A DNA stretch of 64,000 nucleotides, taken from positions 1 through 64,000 of the forward strand of contig NZ_MCUW01000013.1 in assembly GCF_002873335.1 (NCBI RefSeq). Direction: 5' to 3'. The notes under the pieces were generated by a model. It was not told the DNA's origin. It did not search any database and worked only from the letters and a program-made list of their open reading frames with translations. Made by a program: the position numbers and the translations under genes. Below are positions 15,787 to 24,759 of the stretch, in pieces. The stretch comes from Vibrio sp. 10N.286.49.B1. Its GTDB lineage: Bacteria > Pseudomonadota > Gammaproteobacteria > Enterobacterales > Vibrionaceae. Position 1 is the stretch's first letter. Every line of letters starts with the position of its first letter.

Positions 15787-18189
15787 TTAAGAAGTTACTT
15801 CTTTTATGGTGTCGCACCTTTGGCCTTTATTAAGTATGCGATGTCCGTTTAGATATAGACGGTGATTTGAAGCATGCTTGCTGAGTGATATTCGTGCTTT
15901 TTGATGTTTACCGCCATAGGAGCCGAAATGAAGCCCCAAGGATTTTAGTATGGCTTTAATCATACGTGTCGCTTTATCAGTACTATCAACAGTTTTAACT
16001 TGAGAGTACGTTCCGAGATAGCAATTAAGTAACTTTTGATGCCTCTTTAGACTAGTTGCTATTTTTATAATGTCGGACTTGAATATGAATAGCTGGGACT
16101 TTTCAACATCGAATTTGTAGTCCCTAAGTACAATCGAGTGAATGATTTTTGCTGATTCATGGAGGTTAGGATCATAGTTCTTTTTACTCGTCGTCAGATA
16201 CTCATTTCTCACAAAAGGCAGATAATCAAACATCTCTCGATTAAACGACCAGTCAAATTCGACATCTTCACGCGTAACCGATTCAAGAAGGTAGATCTTT
16301 TTAACGTCGTATTTTTTCAAAGCAGTAATATCTAATGAATTTTTTTCATTTGAACGAGTCAATTTTTGTTTTTTTTCTTTTGAAATGTCAGGGCTGTCGA
16401 TGATTGCTTGGATAAAATGATCATTTAGCTTCTTTTTTTTCAATTGATTTGAAAGAAAAGCGTCGTTTTGTTGATTTTGACCTGACGTGATGACTTTTAC
16501 ATCAAACCCTAATAACTCCAGAGTATGAAAAAGAGACAGTGCTAATGAAAAGTTTTGTTTTTCTTTTCTGTCAATGATGGATTTTTTCAATTTTTCTTTC
16601 TCTTTTTGGATCTTCAGTGCAGAGAAGTCACGAATTTTTCTGAACTTTTGAAAAGTCTGGACTGAAAAGCAAATTGTCGTCGCTTTTCTAAAACGCCGAG
16701 AGAAGTTGATGAGTTCTTGAGGGGCTAGGGTTTTGTCACAGATTACATGCACTTTATCAGTGTAATCTGTCTCAATAGAGAAACCTGAACCTAGGCAAGG
16801 GGAGGCAAGTATTGCCGCATACTTATGAATCTCATCATTTGGGGAGGCTAGGAAGGCTTTCTGTTCTGGGTTGTCCTTGTTGTCACCATGTACGACCAAA
16901 ATATTCTGTTTTAGGGCGACATCTTCACAATCTAGCCCTTTATGATTTTTAAACTTTAGATGTACGAGGGTTTGTTTAAGTGTTTGACGGCTATCAAATA
17001 AAAACACTCGATCAGAAAGAAGTACATTCTTAAGATCGGGTTGCTGAAGAAAGACGTCTTTACTTTGAATTTCGGCAGCGATGTGTCGGTAAGGGTTTTC
17101 AGTACATTCCATGACTGTAAGGTCACCTCGTATACCCCTTAGGAACTCAAGACTTATATTACTCAGATCAGCATCACCGACAATGACCTTTCTGGCATTG
17201 CGCAGTGCTTCACAAATGGCTTGGAAAACGAGATCCGCATCCATCTGCGGGTTGTTATCTGAGCAGACTACGGCACTAAGTACTTTTTCGAATTCATCGA
17301 TAATCAATACATCACAGTTGAGCGCAGCATTGAGTAGGTGTGGTTTGTGGATGCTGTTAATGACAAGCGCAAGAGAGTTTGCGCGTTCAATGCCGAACAG
17401 GGCATTAGATTGGTAATTTGTCGCACTATTGTTGTTACAAAACTGGTGAACAAGTGCAATTAAATGCGATACGTAGACAACCTTGTTCTCTTCACCAGCG
17501 TTCTGGGCGATAGGGCTGAATACATGCTTTGTCTTTCCAACGCCCGTCTTTGCTTTTACTGCAATGGTATGGCTTGCTGTAAAGCTAGGGTGATCGGTTA
17601 ATGTGTTAATCGACGGCACTCTATATTGCCTAAAGTTGTGGTTGATGTTGAGATTTTCTTCAATCAATATTCGGTTATTAGCGATATATTGATCGAGGGA
17701 CGGAGTGGCAATGTCACGATCTGGTTCTTCTTCTAGGTAGAAAGAAGTTAGATCTTTCGCTGTTTCAAAAGTTAGAGGGATGTATTTAACTGCAACGGAA
17801 GATGCCAGTTGAAGCAACTCAGCGTCTTTTGTTGCTTGATAGCCTGCGTAAAGGTATGCCAACTCATCATCTACCTTATACATTTTGTCGTTGGCTGCAT
17901 CATGTATTGGCAGCTTATGTTTGTAGAAGTTAGATCTTAATACATCAGCAGTTCGCGCTGCGTAATTTTTAGAATCAACAATAACACTGCTAATGTTTTG
18001 GTTTGCACCTAAGTAGTACCGACATATCTCTGAGATATTTGATGTGACGTCATTAGGTGGTGCTACAACCTTGTGCTTAGTATCCGATGGACATTGAATT
18101 TTTGGGTGTGCTAACACCCTGACTTTAGACAACTCACTATTAGATATTACTTGGTGGCCGAATGATTGGCCGATCGCGATATTATTCAT
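15787..18189 (-). CDS. SF2 helicase-like island replication protein (origin-binding/CyRepA1 type)
   Basis: This 800-residue protein resembles the helicases of plasmid, satellite and herpesvirus origin-binding proteins. It has motif I K-T-G-V-G-K-T (214-220), motif Ia V-V-Y-V-S-H and motif II V-L-I-I-D-E-F-E-K (DEFE 298-301). Motif III is V-G-D-A-D-L-S (338-343), and later come S-P-C-L-G-S-G-F-S and N-F-S-R-R-F-R. The D-A-D-L-S element is characteristic of the origin-binding group. No separate primase domain is evident. An ATG at 18288 would add 33 residues but overlaps an inverted repeat (GCATGC-TTTA-GCATGC). The ATG at 18189 has AGAGG six bases away and is preferred. Its place beside alpA and the integrase suggests autonomous replication of the excised island; that is inference. 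Confidence 0.8.
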   Translation of the reverse strand: MNNIAIGQSFGHQVISNSELSKVRVLAHPKIQCPSDTKHKVVAPPNDVTSNISEICRYYLGANQNISSVIVDSKNYAARTADVLRSNFYKHKLPIHDAANDKMYKVDDELAYLYAGYQATKDAELLQLASSVAVKYIPLTFETAKDLTSFYLEEEPDRDIATPSLDQYIANNRILIEENLNINHNFRQYRVPSINTLTDHPSFTASHTIAVKAKTGVGKTKHVFSPIAQNAGEENKVVYVSHLIALVHQFCNNNSATNYQSNALFGIERANSLALVINSIHKPHLLNAALNCDVLIIDEFEKVLSAVVCSDNNPQMDADLVFQAICEALRNARKVIVGDADLSNISLEFLRGIRGDLTVMECTENPYRHIAAEIQSKDVFLQQPDLKNVLLSDRVFLFDSRQTLKQTLVHLKFKNHKGLDCEDVALKQNILVVHGDNKDNPEQKAFLASPNDEIHKYAAILASPCLGSGFSIETDYTDKVHVICDKTLAPQELINFSRRFRKATTICFSVQTFQKFRKIRDFSALKIQKEKEKLKKSIIDRKEKQNFSLALSLFHTLELLGFDVKVITSGQNQQNDAFLSNQLKKKKLNDHFIQAIIDSPDISKEKKQKLTRSNEKNSLDITALKKYDVKKIYLLESVTREDVEFDWSFNREMFDYLPFVRNEYLTTSKKNYDPNLHESAKIIHSIVLRDYKFDVEKSQLFIFKSDIIKIATSLKRHQKLLNCYLGTYSQVKTVDSTDKATRMIKAILKSLGLHFGSYGGKHQKARISLSKHASNHRLYLNGHRILNKGQRCDTIKEVTS

Positions 18190-18315
18190 CTCTACCTCTT
18201 GAACTGCTGTTAAGAGGGAAGTGGAGTGTTTGTTAGTTATGTATATATATTTAGAAAAGCTCCACTTTCCCTTTTTATCCGTAGGCATGCTAAAGCATGC
18301 AATATCAACTAGTTG

Positions 18316-18582
18316 TTAAGCTGCTGATTGATAGAAAGTGTTTTCAAGTAGAGATTGTCTCTGAACTAGTAAGTCTGAAACGGTTTCACGTAAATCTTGC
18401 CCAGTCGCCATAGCAAGGATCGTCATATCGACTTCATGCGAAAGAAAGCCAACGGAGTTTGCTCCAAGAGGTATTGAAGGTGGGAATGTGCCGTCATTGA
18501 TTTTGCGGTGAAGTGTCGCTTTTGAGAAAGGGATACGTTTTAGAACTTCAGTTTTACGTTCGATGCGGAAATTTGTGTTCAT
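18316..18582 (-). CDS. alpA: AlpA-family transcriptional regulator
   Basis: This 88-residue protein has the AlpA/MerR-like winged-helix signature: R-x-x-E-V-L-K-R-I-P-F-S-K-A-T-L-H-R-K-I-N-D-G-T-F-P, then S-I-P-L-G. AlpA proteins activate integrase or excision genes, or early operons, in P4-like satellites and related islands. It stands between the integrase and the replication gene, all on the minus strand, the standard place for such a regulator. The region upstream holds overlapping palindromes at 18671-18695 that may be its operators. Confidence 0.92.
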   Translation of the reverse strand: MNTNFRIERKTEVLKRIPFSKATLHRKINDGTFPPSIPLGANSVGFLSHEVDMTILAMATGQDLRETVSDLLVQRQSLLENTFYQSAA

Positions 18583-18670
18583 AGAGAGACTTCCTAATTC
18601 ATTTAATTACAGTTTGCGTAAGTTCTCTTAGTAGTTGATCTGCATCTATGCTTGTCATTCCATTTGACAT

Positions 18671-18695
18671 GGTTGTACAACCTACATGTGTAGGT
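18671..18695. promoter_or_regulatory. Overlapping palindromes upstream of alpA
   Basis: GGTTGTACAACC (18671-18682) is a perfect 12-bp palindrome. It overlaps by three bases ACCTACA-TG-TGTAGGT (18680-18695), a perfect 7-bp inverted repeat. They lie about 90 bp upstream of alpA, between it and the integrase gene. The layout suggests binding sites for AlpA, an excisionase or an island repressor; the binder is not known. Confidence 0.5.
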
Positions 18696-18823
18696 GGACA
18701 GATCCTATGTGAGAATAGAATTAGTTTGAATGTAAGCTTTTGTGCGAAAGGGATAGTCTCGAGCACAACATTTTTCTTTAAAACACAAGCGTAGAGCTAA
18801 AAATAGCTACTAGAGATATATAA

Positions 18824-18976
18824 ATGAATCAAAAGTATTGCTGCGGTATACACCAAGTTGAATTTGATGGTGTCTACGTGTTCTGTATTTTTCTCCTGTT
18901 GTTAAAGTTACTTATTCGTCTGGATGCATCTAGATATAATTTATTTGATGATCTTAAGTCAATGATAAGTAACTAA
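18824..18976 (+). CDS. Possible 50-residue ORF between alpA and integrase
   Basis: This plus-strand frame opposes all neighbouring genes. It begins M-N-Q-K-Y-C-C-G and has a short hydrophobic run (V-F-C-I-F-L-L-L-L-K-L-L-I). It ends with a polar tail. TAGAGAT lies about eight bases before ATG. It could be a small membrane peptide, or chance. The rest of 18583-18999 holds only the palindromes described separately. Confidence 0.3.
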   Translation: MNQKYCCGIHQVEFDGVYVFCIFLLLLKLLIRLDASRYNLFDDLKSMISN

Positions 18977-18999
18977 AACAATGTGAAATGTGATAGTTG

Positions 19000-20229
19000 T
19001 CACGCCTGGGTGGGTTTGGCTATAGTGTTTGCGTTGAAAGAGGCGGTTAAAATATAGTCACTCCACCATGCCATGATGTCTCGGCGCTTTTCTAAGTATT
19101 CTGCGTTGTTATAGATTTTGCGAATAGTATTTTGATCAACATGGGCAAGACAAAGTTCGATTGCATCCTTATCAAAGCCCTGTTCGTTCAAAGCTGTACT
19201 ACCTATCGAGCGCATACCGTGGCTTACTAGTATTCCCGCCATTCCAGCTCTTTTTATTACGGCATTAACCGACTGGCTATTCATATGGCTGTTTGGGGTT
19301 TTACTACTTGGGAATACATACTGCTGTCCAAATGAGATGGGCTTCATGAACTCTAACAATTGAAGAGTAGCGTCAGTTAAAGGGATTTTATGATCCCGCT
19401 TCATTTTCATTTTTTCTTTTGGTATCACCCAAAGCTTTTTGTCAGTGTCAATTTCGCTCCACTCTGCGGTGGCGCACTCAACAGGGCGAGTTAACGTATG
19501 AAGTTGAAATTCAAAGGCACAGCGAGTCGCCATTTTAGTATTTACTTTTGACATGGCGTTCATCAGAAAACTGAGATTTTCTGGTTCTATGGTTTTCATA
19601 TGCATGGTTTTAGGTTTTCTGAAAACCTGCTTAATACCTGCTAATGGGTTGGCTTCAATCTTCCCCATATTAGTTGCGTAGATCATGACTTCATTTATAC
19701 GCTGACAAACACGTTTGACAGTTTCTAGTGAACCTTGTTGTTCTAAAGGTCTCAGTTGTTTAATGACAGTTGGAGCAAGTATATCGCGTATAGGTAGCTG
19801 TCCCAGGTTTGGGAAAATGTGCAGTTCTAGCGAACGCCAAATGTCGTCAGCATAGTCGCTTGATACAGAGTCGCGCTTTAATTCAAACCATTCCATAGCT
19901 ACGGTTTTTAAAGTGTCTTCAACTGCAAGTTGCTCGGCCACTAACTTGTTATCTCTATGCGTTTTTGGATCTATCCCTTCCGCAACAAGTTGACGCATTT
20001 CTCGTGTCTTCTCTCTTGCTGATGCGAGAGTAATGTCGGGAAATACGCCGAGACCGATATTCTTGCGTTTTTTTGTCACTGGGTGGGTGTAATTGAAAAT
20101 CCAGGACTTAGTGCCGTTGGGCTTTATTCTTAGTAGTAACCCGTTACCGTCACCTAGAGAGTATTCTTTGTCATGTGGCTTTGCTTTACTCACTTGCGTA
20201 GTAGATAAGGGCTTGATTGATTTAGCCAT
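19000..20229 (-). CDS. int: P4-type tyrosine integrase of the ssrA island
   Basis: This site-specific recombinase integrates and excises the island at ssrA. The 409-residue protein has the P4-family N-terminal arm-binding domain (L-G-D-G-N-G-L-L-L-R-I-K, I-G-L-G-V-F-P-D-I-T-L-A-x-A-R) and a SAM-like core-binding domain. The catalytic set is R248 (T-L-T-R-P), H337 and R340 (S-H-G-M-R), H363 (A-H-V), and Y373 (R-K-I-Y-N-N-A). The ATG at 20229 has AGAGGAAG close upstream. An ATG at 20256 would add nine residues without such a site. It starts about 180 bp from the 3' end of ssrA. All catalytic residues are present, so the island may still be mobile. Confidence 0.95.
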   Translation of the reverse strand: MAKSIKPLSTTQVSKAKPHDKEYSLGDGNGLLLRIKPNGTKSWIFNYTHPVTKKRKNIGLGVFPDITLASAREKTREMRQLVAEGIDPKTHRDNKLVAEQLAVEDTLKTVAMEWFELKRDSVSSDYADDIWRSLELHIFPNLGQLPIRDILAPTVIKQLRPLEQQGSLETVKRVCQRINEVMIYATNMGKIEANPLAGIKQVFRKPKTMHMKTIEPENLSFLMNAMSKVNTKMATRCAFEFQLHTLTRPVECATAEWSEIDTDKKLWVIPKEKMKMKRDHKIPLTDATLQLLEFMKPISFGQQYVFPSSKTPNSHMNSQSVNAVIKRAGMAGILVSHGMRSIGSTALNEQGFDKDAIELCLAHVDQNTIRKIYNNAEYLEKRRDIMAWWSDYILTASFNANTIAKPTQA

Positions 20230-20372
20230 TCCGTCTTCCTCTGACTGATGTAACACTAGATTAGTAACACTACTGGTGGTGTTACATCGTATGTTACTTT
20301 AAGACCGAGGTTTAGTGAAACGGTATGAGACGCTGTGATCTTGGAAGGCGTGATTTTATAAGGCTTTAGATA

Positions 20373-20400
20373 CAAAAACGGGACATCCTGAGATGTCCCG
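20373..20400 (-). terminator. Intrinsic terminator of ssrA, on the island side of the attachment site
   Basis: On the minus strand CGGGACATC-TCAG-GATGTCCCG is followed by TTTTTG, a perfect 9-bp stem with a U tract, 12 bases after the tmRNA CCA end. Since the island joins the genome at the 3' end of ssrA, this terminator was probably brought by the island. Confidence 0.85.
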
Positions 20401-20411
20401 TTCCAAACGTT

Positions 20412-20450
20412 TGGTGGAGCTGGCGGGAGTTGAACCCGCGTCCAAAAATC
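20412..20450. other. Island attachment site (attR/attL side) at the 3' end of ssrA
   Basis: The integrase gene points away from the ssrA 3' end, and the tRNA-like T-arm and acceptor region of tmRNA genes is a known target of P4-type integrases. The restored 3' end is intact here. The second copy that should mark the far junction is not in the window, so core length cannot be defined; the interval given is approximate. Confidence 0.6.
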
Positions 20451-20778
20451 ATTCATCATTGGTACTACATGCTTAGTCGATCTTTAAATTCACCAAGTAC
20501 CTGCGAACCGACACGCTAGTAAATGACTATCCTGAATTAAATTTCGAACTTCATCTCTCAGGCGGGAGAATCCGATCTAGCTAGTTTGGGTTTGACTCTT
20601 TGTTATTCCCCGTCTTACAAGCGGAAGCTAGGGCAAAGAGGCTCTCAGCAGGTTATTAAGCTGCTAGTGCGTAGTTTTCGTCGTTTGCGACTATTTTTTT
20701 GCGGCTTTTAACGTGGCCAACCGCCCCACGGCATGCACCTCAGACTTCAAAATTCCTGTCGAATCCTAAATCAGCCCC
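20412..20778 (-). ncRNA. ssrA: tmRNA (transfer-messenger RNA)
   Basis: tmRNA frees stalled ribosomes and tags the incomplete protein for proteolysis. The minus strand begins GGGGCTGATTTAGGATTCGA, the standard 5' end, and finishes with the tRNA-like arm GGGTTCAACTCCCGCC and GCTCCACCA. The 5' and 3' ends pair to form the alanine acceptor with G-U wobble. The resume codon starts the tag frame at 20688, reading GCA-AAC-GAC-GAA-AAC-TAC-GCA-CTA-GCA-GCT-TAA (20656-20688), which gives ANDENYALAA. The 3' end doubles as the island attachment site. smpB, for its protein partner, is the next gene upstream on the same strand. Confidence 0.97.
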
Positions 20779-20792
20779 AAGTGTTGTTTTTC

Positions 20793-20820
20793 ATAGTACC
20801 AGAAAAGCTAAGCCTGTCTA
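20793..20820 (-). promoter_or_regulatory. ssrA promoter
   Basis: On the minus strand TAGACA (20820-20815) and TACTAT (20798-20793) are separated by 16 bp. The -10 is preceded by TGG (extended -10). It ends 14 bases before the mature 5' end. Confidence 0.65.
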
Positions 20821-20846
20821 GTAGCTGCAAGTTCAAGTGGTTAAGA

Positions 20847-21332
20847 TTAGCGCAAATTACTCTTCATAACTCGTGCTTTGTCTCTTGCCCAGTCTTTTTC
20901 TTTTAAATCTTCGCGCTTATCGTGCAGCTTTTTACCTTTAGCCACACCGACTTTGAGTTTTGCCCAAGAGCGAGACCAATACAAAGAAAGCGCGATGAGT
21001 GTCATACCTTCACGATTGACACGACCGATAAGGTTATCGAGCTCTTTGCGGCGCATAAGCAGTTTGCGCACGCGTGTGGGTTCGGCCACTATATGAGTAG
21101 ACGCTTGATTTAGCGGGAGAATAGACATGCCACTGATGTAGGCTTCGCCATCGCGTACAAAAACGTAGCTTTCGACGATGTTAGCTTTGCCCTGACGAAG
21201 TGATTTGACTTCCCAGCCCTGTAGCTCAATACCAGCTTCGATATCATCTTCAATGTGATATTCGTGGCGAGCCTTTTTGTTTTGCGCGATAGTGTTACTA
21301 CCCGCTTTATTTTTTGAGTTCTTTTTTACCAT
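20847..21332 (-). CDS. smpB: SmpB, tmRNA-binding protein
   Basis: SmpB carries tmRNA to stalled ribosomes and mimics the missing codon-anticodon contact. The 161-residue protein has the usual landmarks: A-R-H-E-Y-H-I at the start of the barrel, [13 protein letters not shown], and L-P-L-N-Q-A-S. The basic C-terminal tail contains [16 protein letters not shown]. Length is normal. It is directly upstream of ssrA on the same strand. Confidence 0.97.
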   Translation of the reverse strand: MVKKNSKNKAGSNTIAQNKKARHEYHIEDDIEAGIELQGWEVKSLRQGKANIVESYVFVRDGEAYISGMSILPLNQASTHIVAEPTRVRKLLMRRKELDNLIGRVNREGMTLIALSLYWSRSWAKLKVGVAKGKKLHDKREDLKEKDWARDKARVMKSNLR

Positions 21333-21507
21333 AGTGGCGCCATTATAAGGTGAGTCTGGAGTTTTAGGAAAGGCTTTTGTTTCCGCCCTATGAATTTACC
21401 ACGACTCGCCAGTGCTTTGATATATTTGTCTTGAATGAGTTGGGAGCTTGAGCTGAATCATGGATATCAGTAGAATTGAACCTAGCCTTTTATTACGAGA
21501 TGTATTT

Positions 21508-21936
21508 ATGCCACAAGTGAAGCGTTCAGCGTTAGTGATGTTCAGTGCTGACCAAATGTTCAACTTGGTCAATGATGTTGCCAGTTATCAAGAGTTCTTA
21601 CCAGGGTGCTCCGGCTCTCGAGTGCTTGAATCATCGGGTGTTGGCATGGTGGCATCGGTTGATGTATCGAAAGCGGGCATTAGTAAGACGTTTACAACGG
21701 CGAATACTTTGGTTCAAGGCAGCGAAATATTGATGGAACTGGTTGATGGCCCTTTTAAGGCGCTAAAAGGAGTTTGGTCTTTTATTCCTTTGGATGATCA
21801 AGCGTGCAAGGTTGAACTTAAGCTCGATTTTGAATTTTCAAGCAAGATGATCGAGCTGGCATTCGGTAAAATATTCCATGATGTCACCAGTAATATGGTG
21901 AATGCTTTCACCAAGCGTGCGAAAGAGGTGTATTGA
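21508..21936 (+). CDS. ratA: RatA-type coenzyme Q-binding START-domain protein
   Basis: This 142-residue protein of the polyketide-cyclase/START family matches RatA/YfjG, described in E. coli as an inhibitor of ribosome subunit association and related to mitochondrial Coq10. Visible family features are M-P-Q-V-K-R-S-A-L-V at the start, V-A-S-Y-Q-E-F-L-P-G-C and L-V-D-G-P-F-K-x-L-K-G-x-W. The last helix contains F-x-x-A-K-E-V-Y. An in-frame ATG at 21460 would add 16 residues absent from the family, so the ATG at 21508 is preferred. It is divergent from smpB and followed one base later by rnfH. Confidence 0.93.
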   Translation: MPQVKRSALVMFSADQMFNLVNDVASYQEFLPGCSGSRVLESSGVGMVASVDVSKAGISKTFTTANTLVQGSEILMELVDGPFKALKGVWSFIPLDDQACKVELKLDFEFSSKMIELAFGKIFHDVTSNMVNAFTKRAKEVY

Positions 21937-21937
21937 A

Positions 21938-22240
21938 ATGAATGCTGAACAACCATTGATCCACGTTGAAGTGGTGTATGCATTACCTCAAGAGCAGCGT
22001 GTTTTTACTATCGTGGTCAATCATGAATTAACGGTAGAAGAGATTATCGAAAAGTCAGGTGTATTAGTGGTCTACCCTGAGATTGACTTAAAAATGAATA
22101 AAGTGGGTGTTTTTAGTCGCAATGTAAAACTAGATGCAACCGTGAGAGATAAAGATAGAATTGAGATCTATCGCCCTTTGCTTGCTGATCCTAAAGAAAT
22201 TAGACGTAAACGTGCGGAGCAAGCTAAAGCGGGTAAGTAA
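21938..22240 (+). CDS. rnfH: RnfH/RatB family ubiquitin-like protein
   Basis: The 100-residue protein belongs to the RnfH family (beta-grasp fold), universally linked to ratA. Family features are V-E-V-V-Y-A-L-P-x-x-Q, I-x-K-S-G-V-L, N-K-V-G-V-F-S-R-x-V-K-L-D and R-D-x-D-R-I-E-I-Y-R-P-L-x-A-D-P-K-E-x-R-R-K-R. The ATG at 21938 follows GAAAGAGG by about nine bases. It starts one base after the ratA stop, so it is in the same operon. Function is unresolved in the literature I know. Confidence 0.94.
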   Translation: MNAEQPLIHVEVVYALPQEQRVFTIVVNHELTVEEIIEKSGVLVVYPEIDLKMNKVGVFSRNVKLDATVRDKDRIEIYRPLLADPKEIRRKRAEQAKAGK

Positions 22241-22303
22241 CTTGTCAGTTAATGCCGTTATAAGAGTGCGAGGAAAAGCCTCAAGTATGACAATGTTAAA
22301 TAA

Positions 22304-22331
22304 TAAAAAAGCTCGCGATGCGAGCTTTTTT
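22304..22331. terminator. Bidirectional terminator between rnfH and bamE
   Basis: AAAAAAGCTCGC-GAT-GCGAGCTTTTTT is a perfect stem with A and T tracts on both sides, placed between convergent genes. Confidence 0.9.
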
Positions 22332-22339
22332 ATTTGGAT

Positions 22340-22699
22340 TTAGTTCAGGCTTTCGAAAAACTGATCACTCGCTTCGTAATCACCAGAAATCGTCGTTAAT
22401 GTGCCGGTGGCGTCGAAGTCGACGACAAGATTTCGTTGTACTGAGTCATTGTGGCCCTTCGTCGCATGGTAGACGTAATACCAAGTGTTAGGGTAACCAT
22501 TTTCGATAAGCATCGGTGACCCAAGAACAAAGCGAACCTGTTCTCTTGTCATACCAAAACGTAACTGTTCAACCGCATTTTGTTCGACAAAATTACCTTG
22601 GTTGATATCAATACGATAAACGATTTTCTCTATTACTGAACAACCCGTCAGTAACGTTAGGGCGAGTGGTATTGCTGCCAACCACTTTTTTAATTGCAT
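22340..22699 (-). CDS. bamE: BamE, outer-membrane assembly lipoprotein
   Basis: BamE is a lipoprotein of the BAM complex that inserts beta-barrel proteins in the outer membrane. The 119-residue product has a lipoprotein signal with lipobox L-L-T-G-C (Cys20). The mature SmpA/OmlA fold follows, with [22 protein letters not shown] and the W-Y-Y-V-Y strand. It is a single gene convergent with rnfH. Confidence 0.95.
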   Translation of the reverse strand: MQLKKWLAAIPLALTLLTGCSVIEKIVYRIDINQGNFVEQNAVEQLRFGMTREQVRFVLGSPMLIENGYPNTWYYVYHATKGHNDSVQRNLVVDFDATGTLTTISGDYEASDQFFESLN

Positions 22700-22857
22700 A
22701 GCGTCAATTTACAACTTTGATTTTTTAAACTTAACCGATAATAAACAAGGATGAGGCAGATGTAAAAACATGTCTGCTTCATAATGTAAAAAGAACACTG
22801 ATTTATGAGTCAGATTACAATCCTTGCTGAAATCTATTGGTTTAGGGAACTTAACGT

Positions 22858-24522
22858 CTAAGCTGCAATCAATAATTCTTTTGCATTCGCTAGGGTAGAC
22901 TCTGTAATTTGGCTTCCCCCCAATAGGCGAGCGAGTTCGCTTATGCGCTCTTGTTCACTTAGCGCATTCATACTCGTTTCAGTTTTATTGCCTTTGGTCG
23001 TTTTGGTGACAAATAATTGATGATGACCATGACCAGCGACTTGAGGTAAATGAGTGACACACAGTACCTGCGTGGATTCGCCAAGCTTTCTCAACATTTG
23101 TCCGACTACGGCCGCTGTTGGTCCACTGATGCCCACATCAACCTCATCAAAAATGAGGCTAGGTGTATCGACTTTCTGAGCCGTAATGACTTGAATAGCC
23201 AAGGAAATTCGTGATAACTCACCACCAGATGCTACTTTTGCGATAGGCTGCATGGGTTGGCCTGGGTTGGTTGATACCAAGAAGACCACCGAGTCCATTC
23301 CGGTCGGAGATGGATGTTCAGATTGAAACGTCACATCAATAGCAAATTTAGCTTTATCCATACTGAGCTCGTGCATGCTTTGTGAGATGAGTTTGTTCAG
23401 CTCTTTAGCGTAACGGCCACGTGACTTACTGAGCTTTTCACAAACCCGGGTGTATTTTTCGTAAAGAGCAGCGACGTCTTCTTCCTTAACTGACATGGTT
23501 TCTTCAGAACAATCTAGCTGTTCTATTTGAGTCAGTAAGCTTTGATGGTGCTGGTAAAGTTCATCTGGAAGCACATGATGTTTACGAGCCAGCGACATGA
23601 TTTTTGAAAAGCGTGATTCCACATAAGCCATTCGCCCAGGATCCACGTCGACTTTATCAAGGTAATCACGTAGCTCTGCATTCACTTCTTCAATTTGGAT
23701 CATGGCTTCTTCTAGCATCGCTGGTAAAGGTGCAAGCGCAGTATCTAGCTCTGAGAGTTGAATGAGCTTGCTGCTGGCGCTTTGCAGTAACGCTAGTGCA
23801 TTGACGTCATCACCTTCGTAAATAATATCAATGGCTTGTTGGCATGAAGTCGCAAGCTCTCCACTGTTGGCTAAGCGCTTGTGTTCTTGCTCAAGTTCTG
23901 GAAATTCTTGTTCCTCAATAGCGAGCTCATTGAGTTCCTTAATTTGATATTCAAGTAACTGCAACTGAGCTTGGTTATTGGCGCTGTTTTCTTTGAGTTT
24001 ACGCAACGCAATATCGGCGCTTCGCCAAGTTTGGTAACTATTACGGACTTGTTTTTGTAAGGTGGTATGACCGGAATATTGGTCCAGTAATGAGAGTTGA
24101 TAGTCGCTTTTCATCAGTTGATGGTGGGCGTGTTGCCCGTGAATGTTGATCAGCGTTTGTCCCAAAGATTTAAGTTGGGATAATGGCACAGGGCTACCAT
24201 TAATGAAGGCTCGAGAGCGACCTTCTTTGGTAATGCTTCGTCGCAAGATACATTCACTACCATCATAGAGATCGTTGTCTTCTAACCATCTGGTGGCGTG
24301 GATATTATCATCAATCATGAAGGCAGCGGTGACTTCGGTTTTATCTTCACCAATTCTTACCGCACCAGCGTCAGAGCGCCCACCGAGACAAAGGCTGAGA
24401 GCGTCAATCGCGATGGATTTACCCGCACCCGTTTCTCCAGTGATGGTTGTCATCCCTGTACTGAGTTCTAACTGCAGAGATTTTACAATAGCAAAATTAT
24501 TAACACTTAGATGAGACAGCAT
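22858..24522 (-). CDS. recN: RecN, SMC-like DNA double-strand-break repair protein
   Basis: RecN is a cohesin-like ATPase needed for repair of double-strand breaks by RecA. The 554-residue protein has Walker A G-E-T-G-A-G-K-S (about 29-36), a long central coiled coil (about 150-370) and the signature V-A-S-G-G-E-L-S-R. Walker B is [12 protein letters not shown]. Two LexA sites lie immediately upstream, so it is an SOS gene. Confidence 0.97.
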   Translation of the reverse strand: MLSHLSVNNFAIVKSLQLELSTGMTTITGETGAGKSIAIDALSLCLGGRSDAGAVRIGEDKTEVTAAFMIDDNIHATRWLEDNDLYDGSECILRRSITKEGRSRAFINGSPVPLSQLKSLGQTLINIHGQHAHHQLMKSDYQLSLLDQYSGHTTLQKQVRNSYQTWRSADIALRKLKENSANNQAQLQLLEYQIKELNELAIEEQEFPELEQEHKRLANSGELATSCQQAIDIIYEGDDVNALALLQSASSKLIQLSELDTALAPLPAMLEEAMIQIEEVNAELRDYLDKVDVDPGRMAYVESRFSKIMSLARKHHVLPDELYQHHQSLLTQIEQLDCSEETMSVKEEDVAALYEKYTRVCEKLSKSRGRYAKELNKLISQSMHELSMDKAKFAIDVTFQSEHPSPTGMDSVVFLVSTNPGQPMQPIAKVASGGELSRISLAIQVITAQKVDTPSLIFDEVDVGISGPTAAVVGQMLRKLGESTQVLCVTHLPQVAGHGHHQLFVTKTTKGNKTETSMNALSEQERISELARLLGGSQITESTLANAKELLIAA

Positions 24523-24549
24523 TTTCGTTACCTGTTTAAATCAACATTA

Positions 24550-24587
24550 CTGTATATAAGTTCAGTATATACTGTTTCTTTATACAG
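24550..24587. promoter_or_regulatory. Two LexA (SOS) boxes upstream of recN
   Basis: CTGTATATAAGTTCAG (24550-24565) and CTGTTTCTTTATACAG (24572-24587) both fit CTG-N10-CAG. They are six bases apart and begin 28 bases before the recN start. Paired boxes at recN are also known in E. coli. Confidence 0.9.
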
Positions 24588-24720
24588 TAAAGTCGTTCAA
24601 TGGTTTTTTATGAGATTTAGTGCACGGATATCAGCAAGAAAGTAGATGAAGAGAGTGACAAAGCAGCGACAAAATAAGGAGGGGAAGTGGTATTCAATGG
24701 CGATCAAATAAATGGCAAGA

Positions 24721-24750
24721 AAAAGCCATGCCAGATGGGCATGGCTTTAT
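24721..24750 (-). terminator. Terminator of nadK
   Basis: AAAGCCATGCC-AGAT-GGCATGGCTTT stem (one extra G in the loop), followed on the minus strand by TT. Confidence 0.85.
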
Positions 24751-24759
24751 AGGCGGTGC

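Noticed and set aside
20412..20450. Second ssrA 3'-end copy marking the far end of the island inside the window
   Set aside because: I could find no second copy of the tmRNA T-arm/acceptor sequence between 1 and 20,400, so the left junction must be outside.
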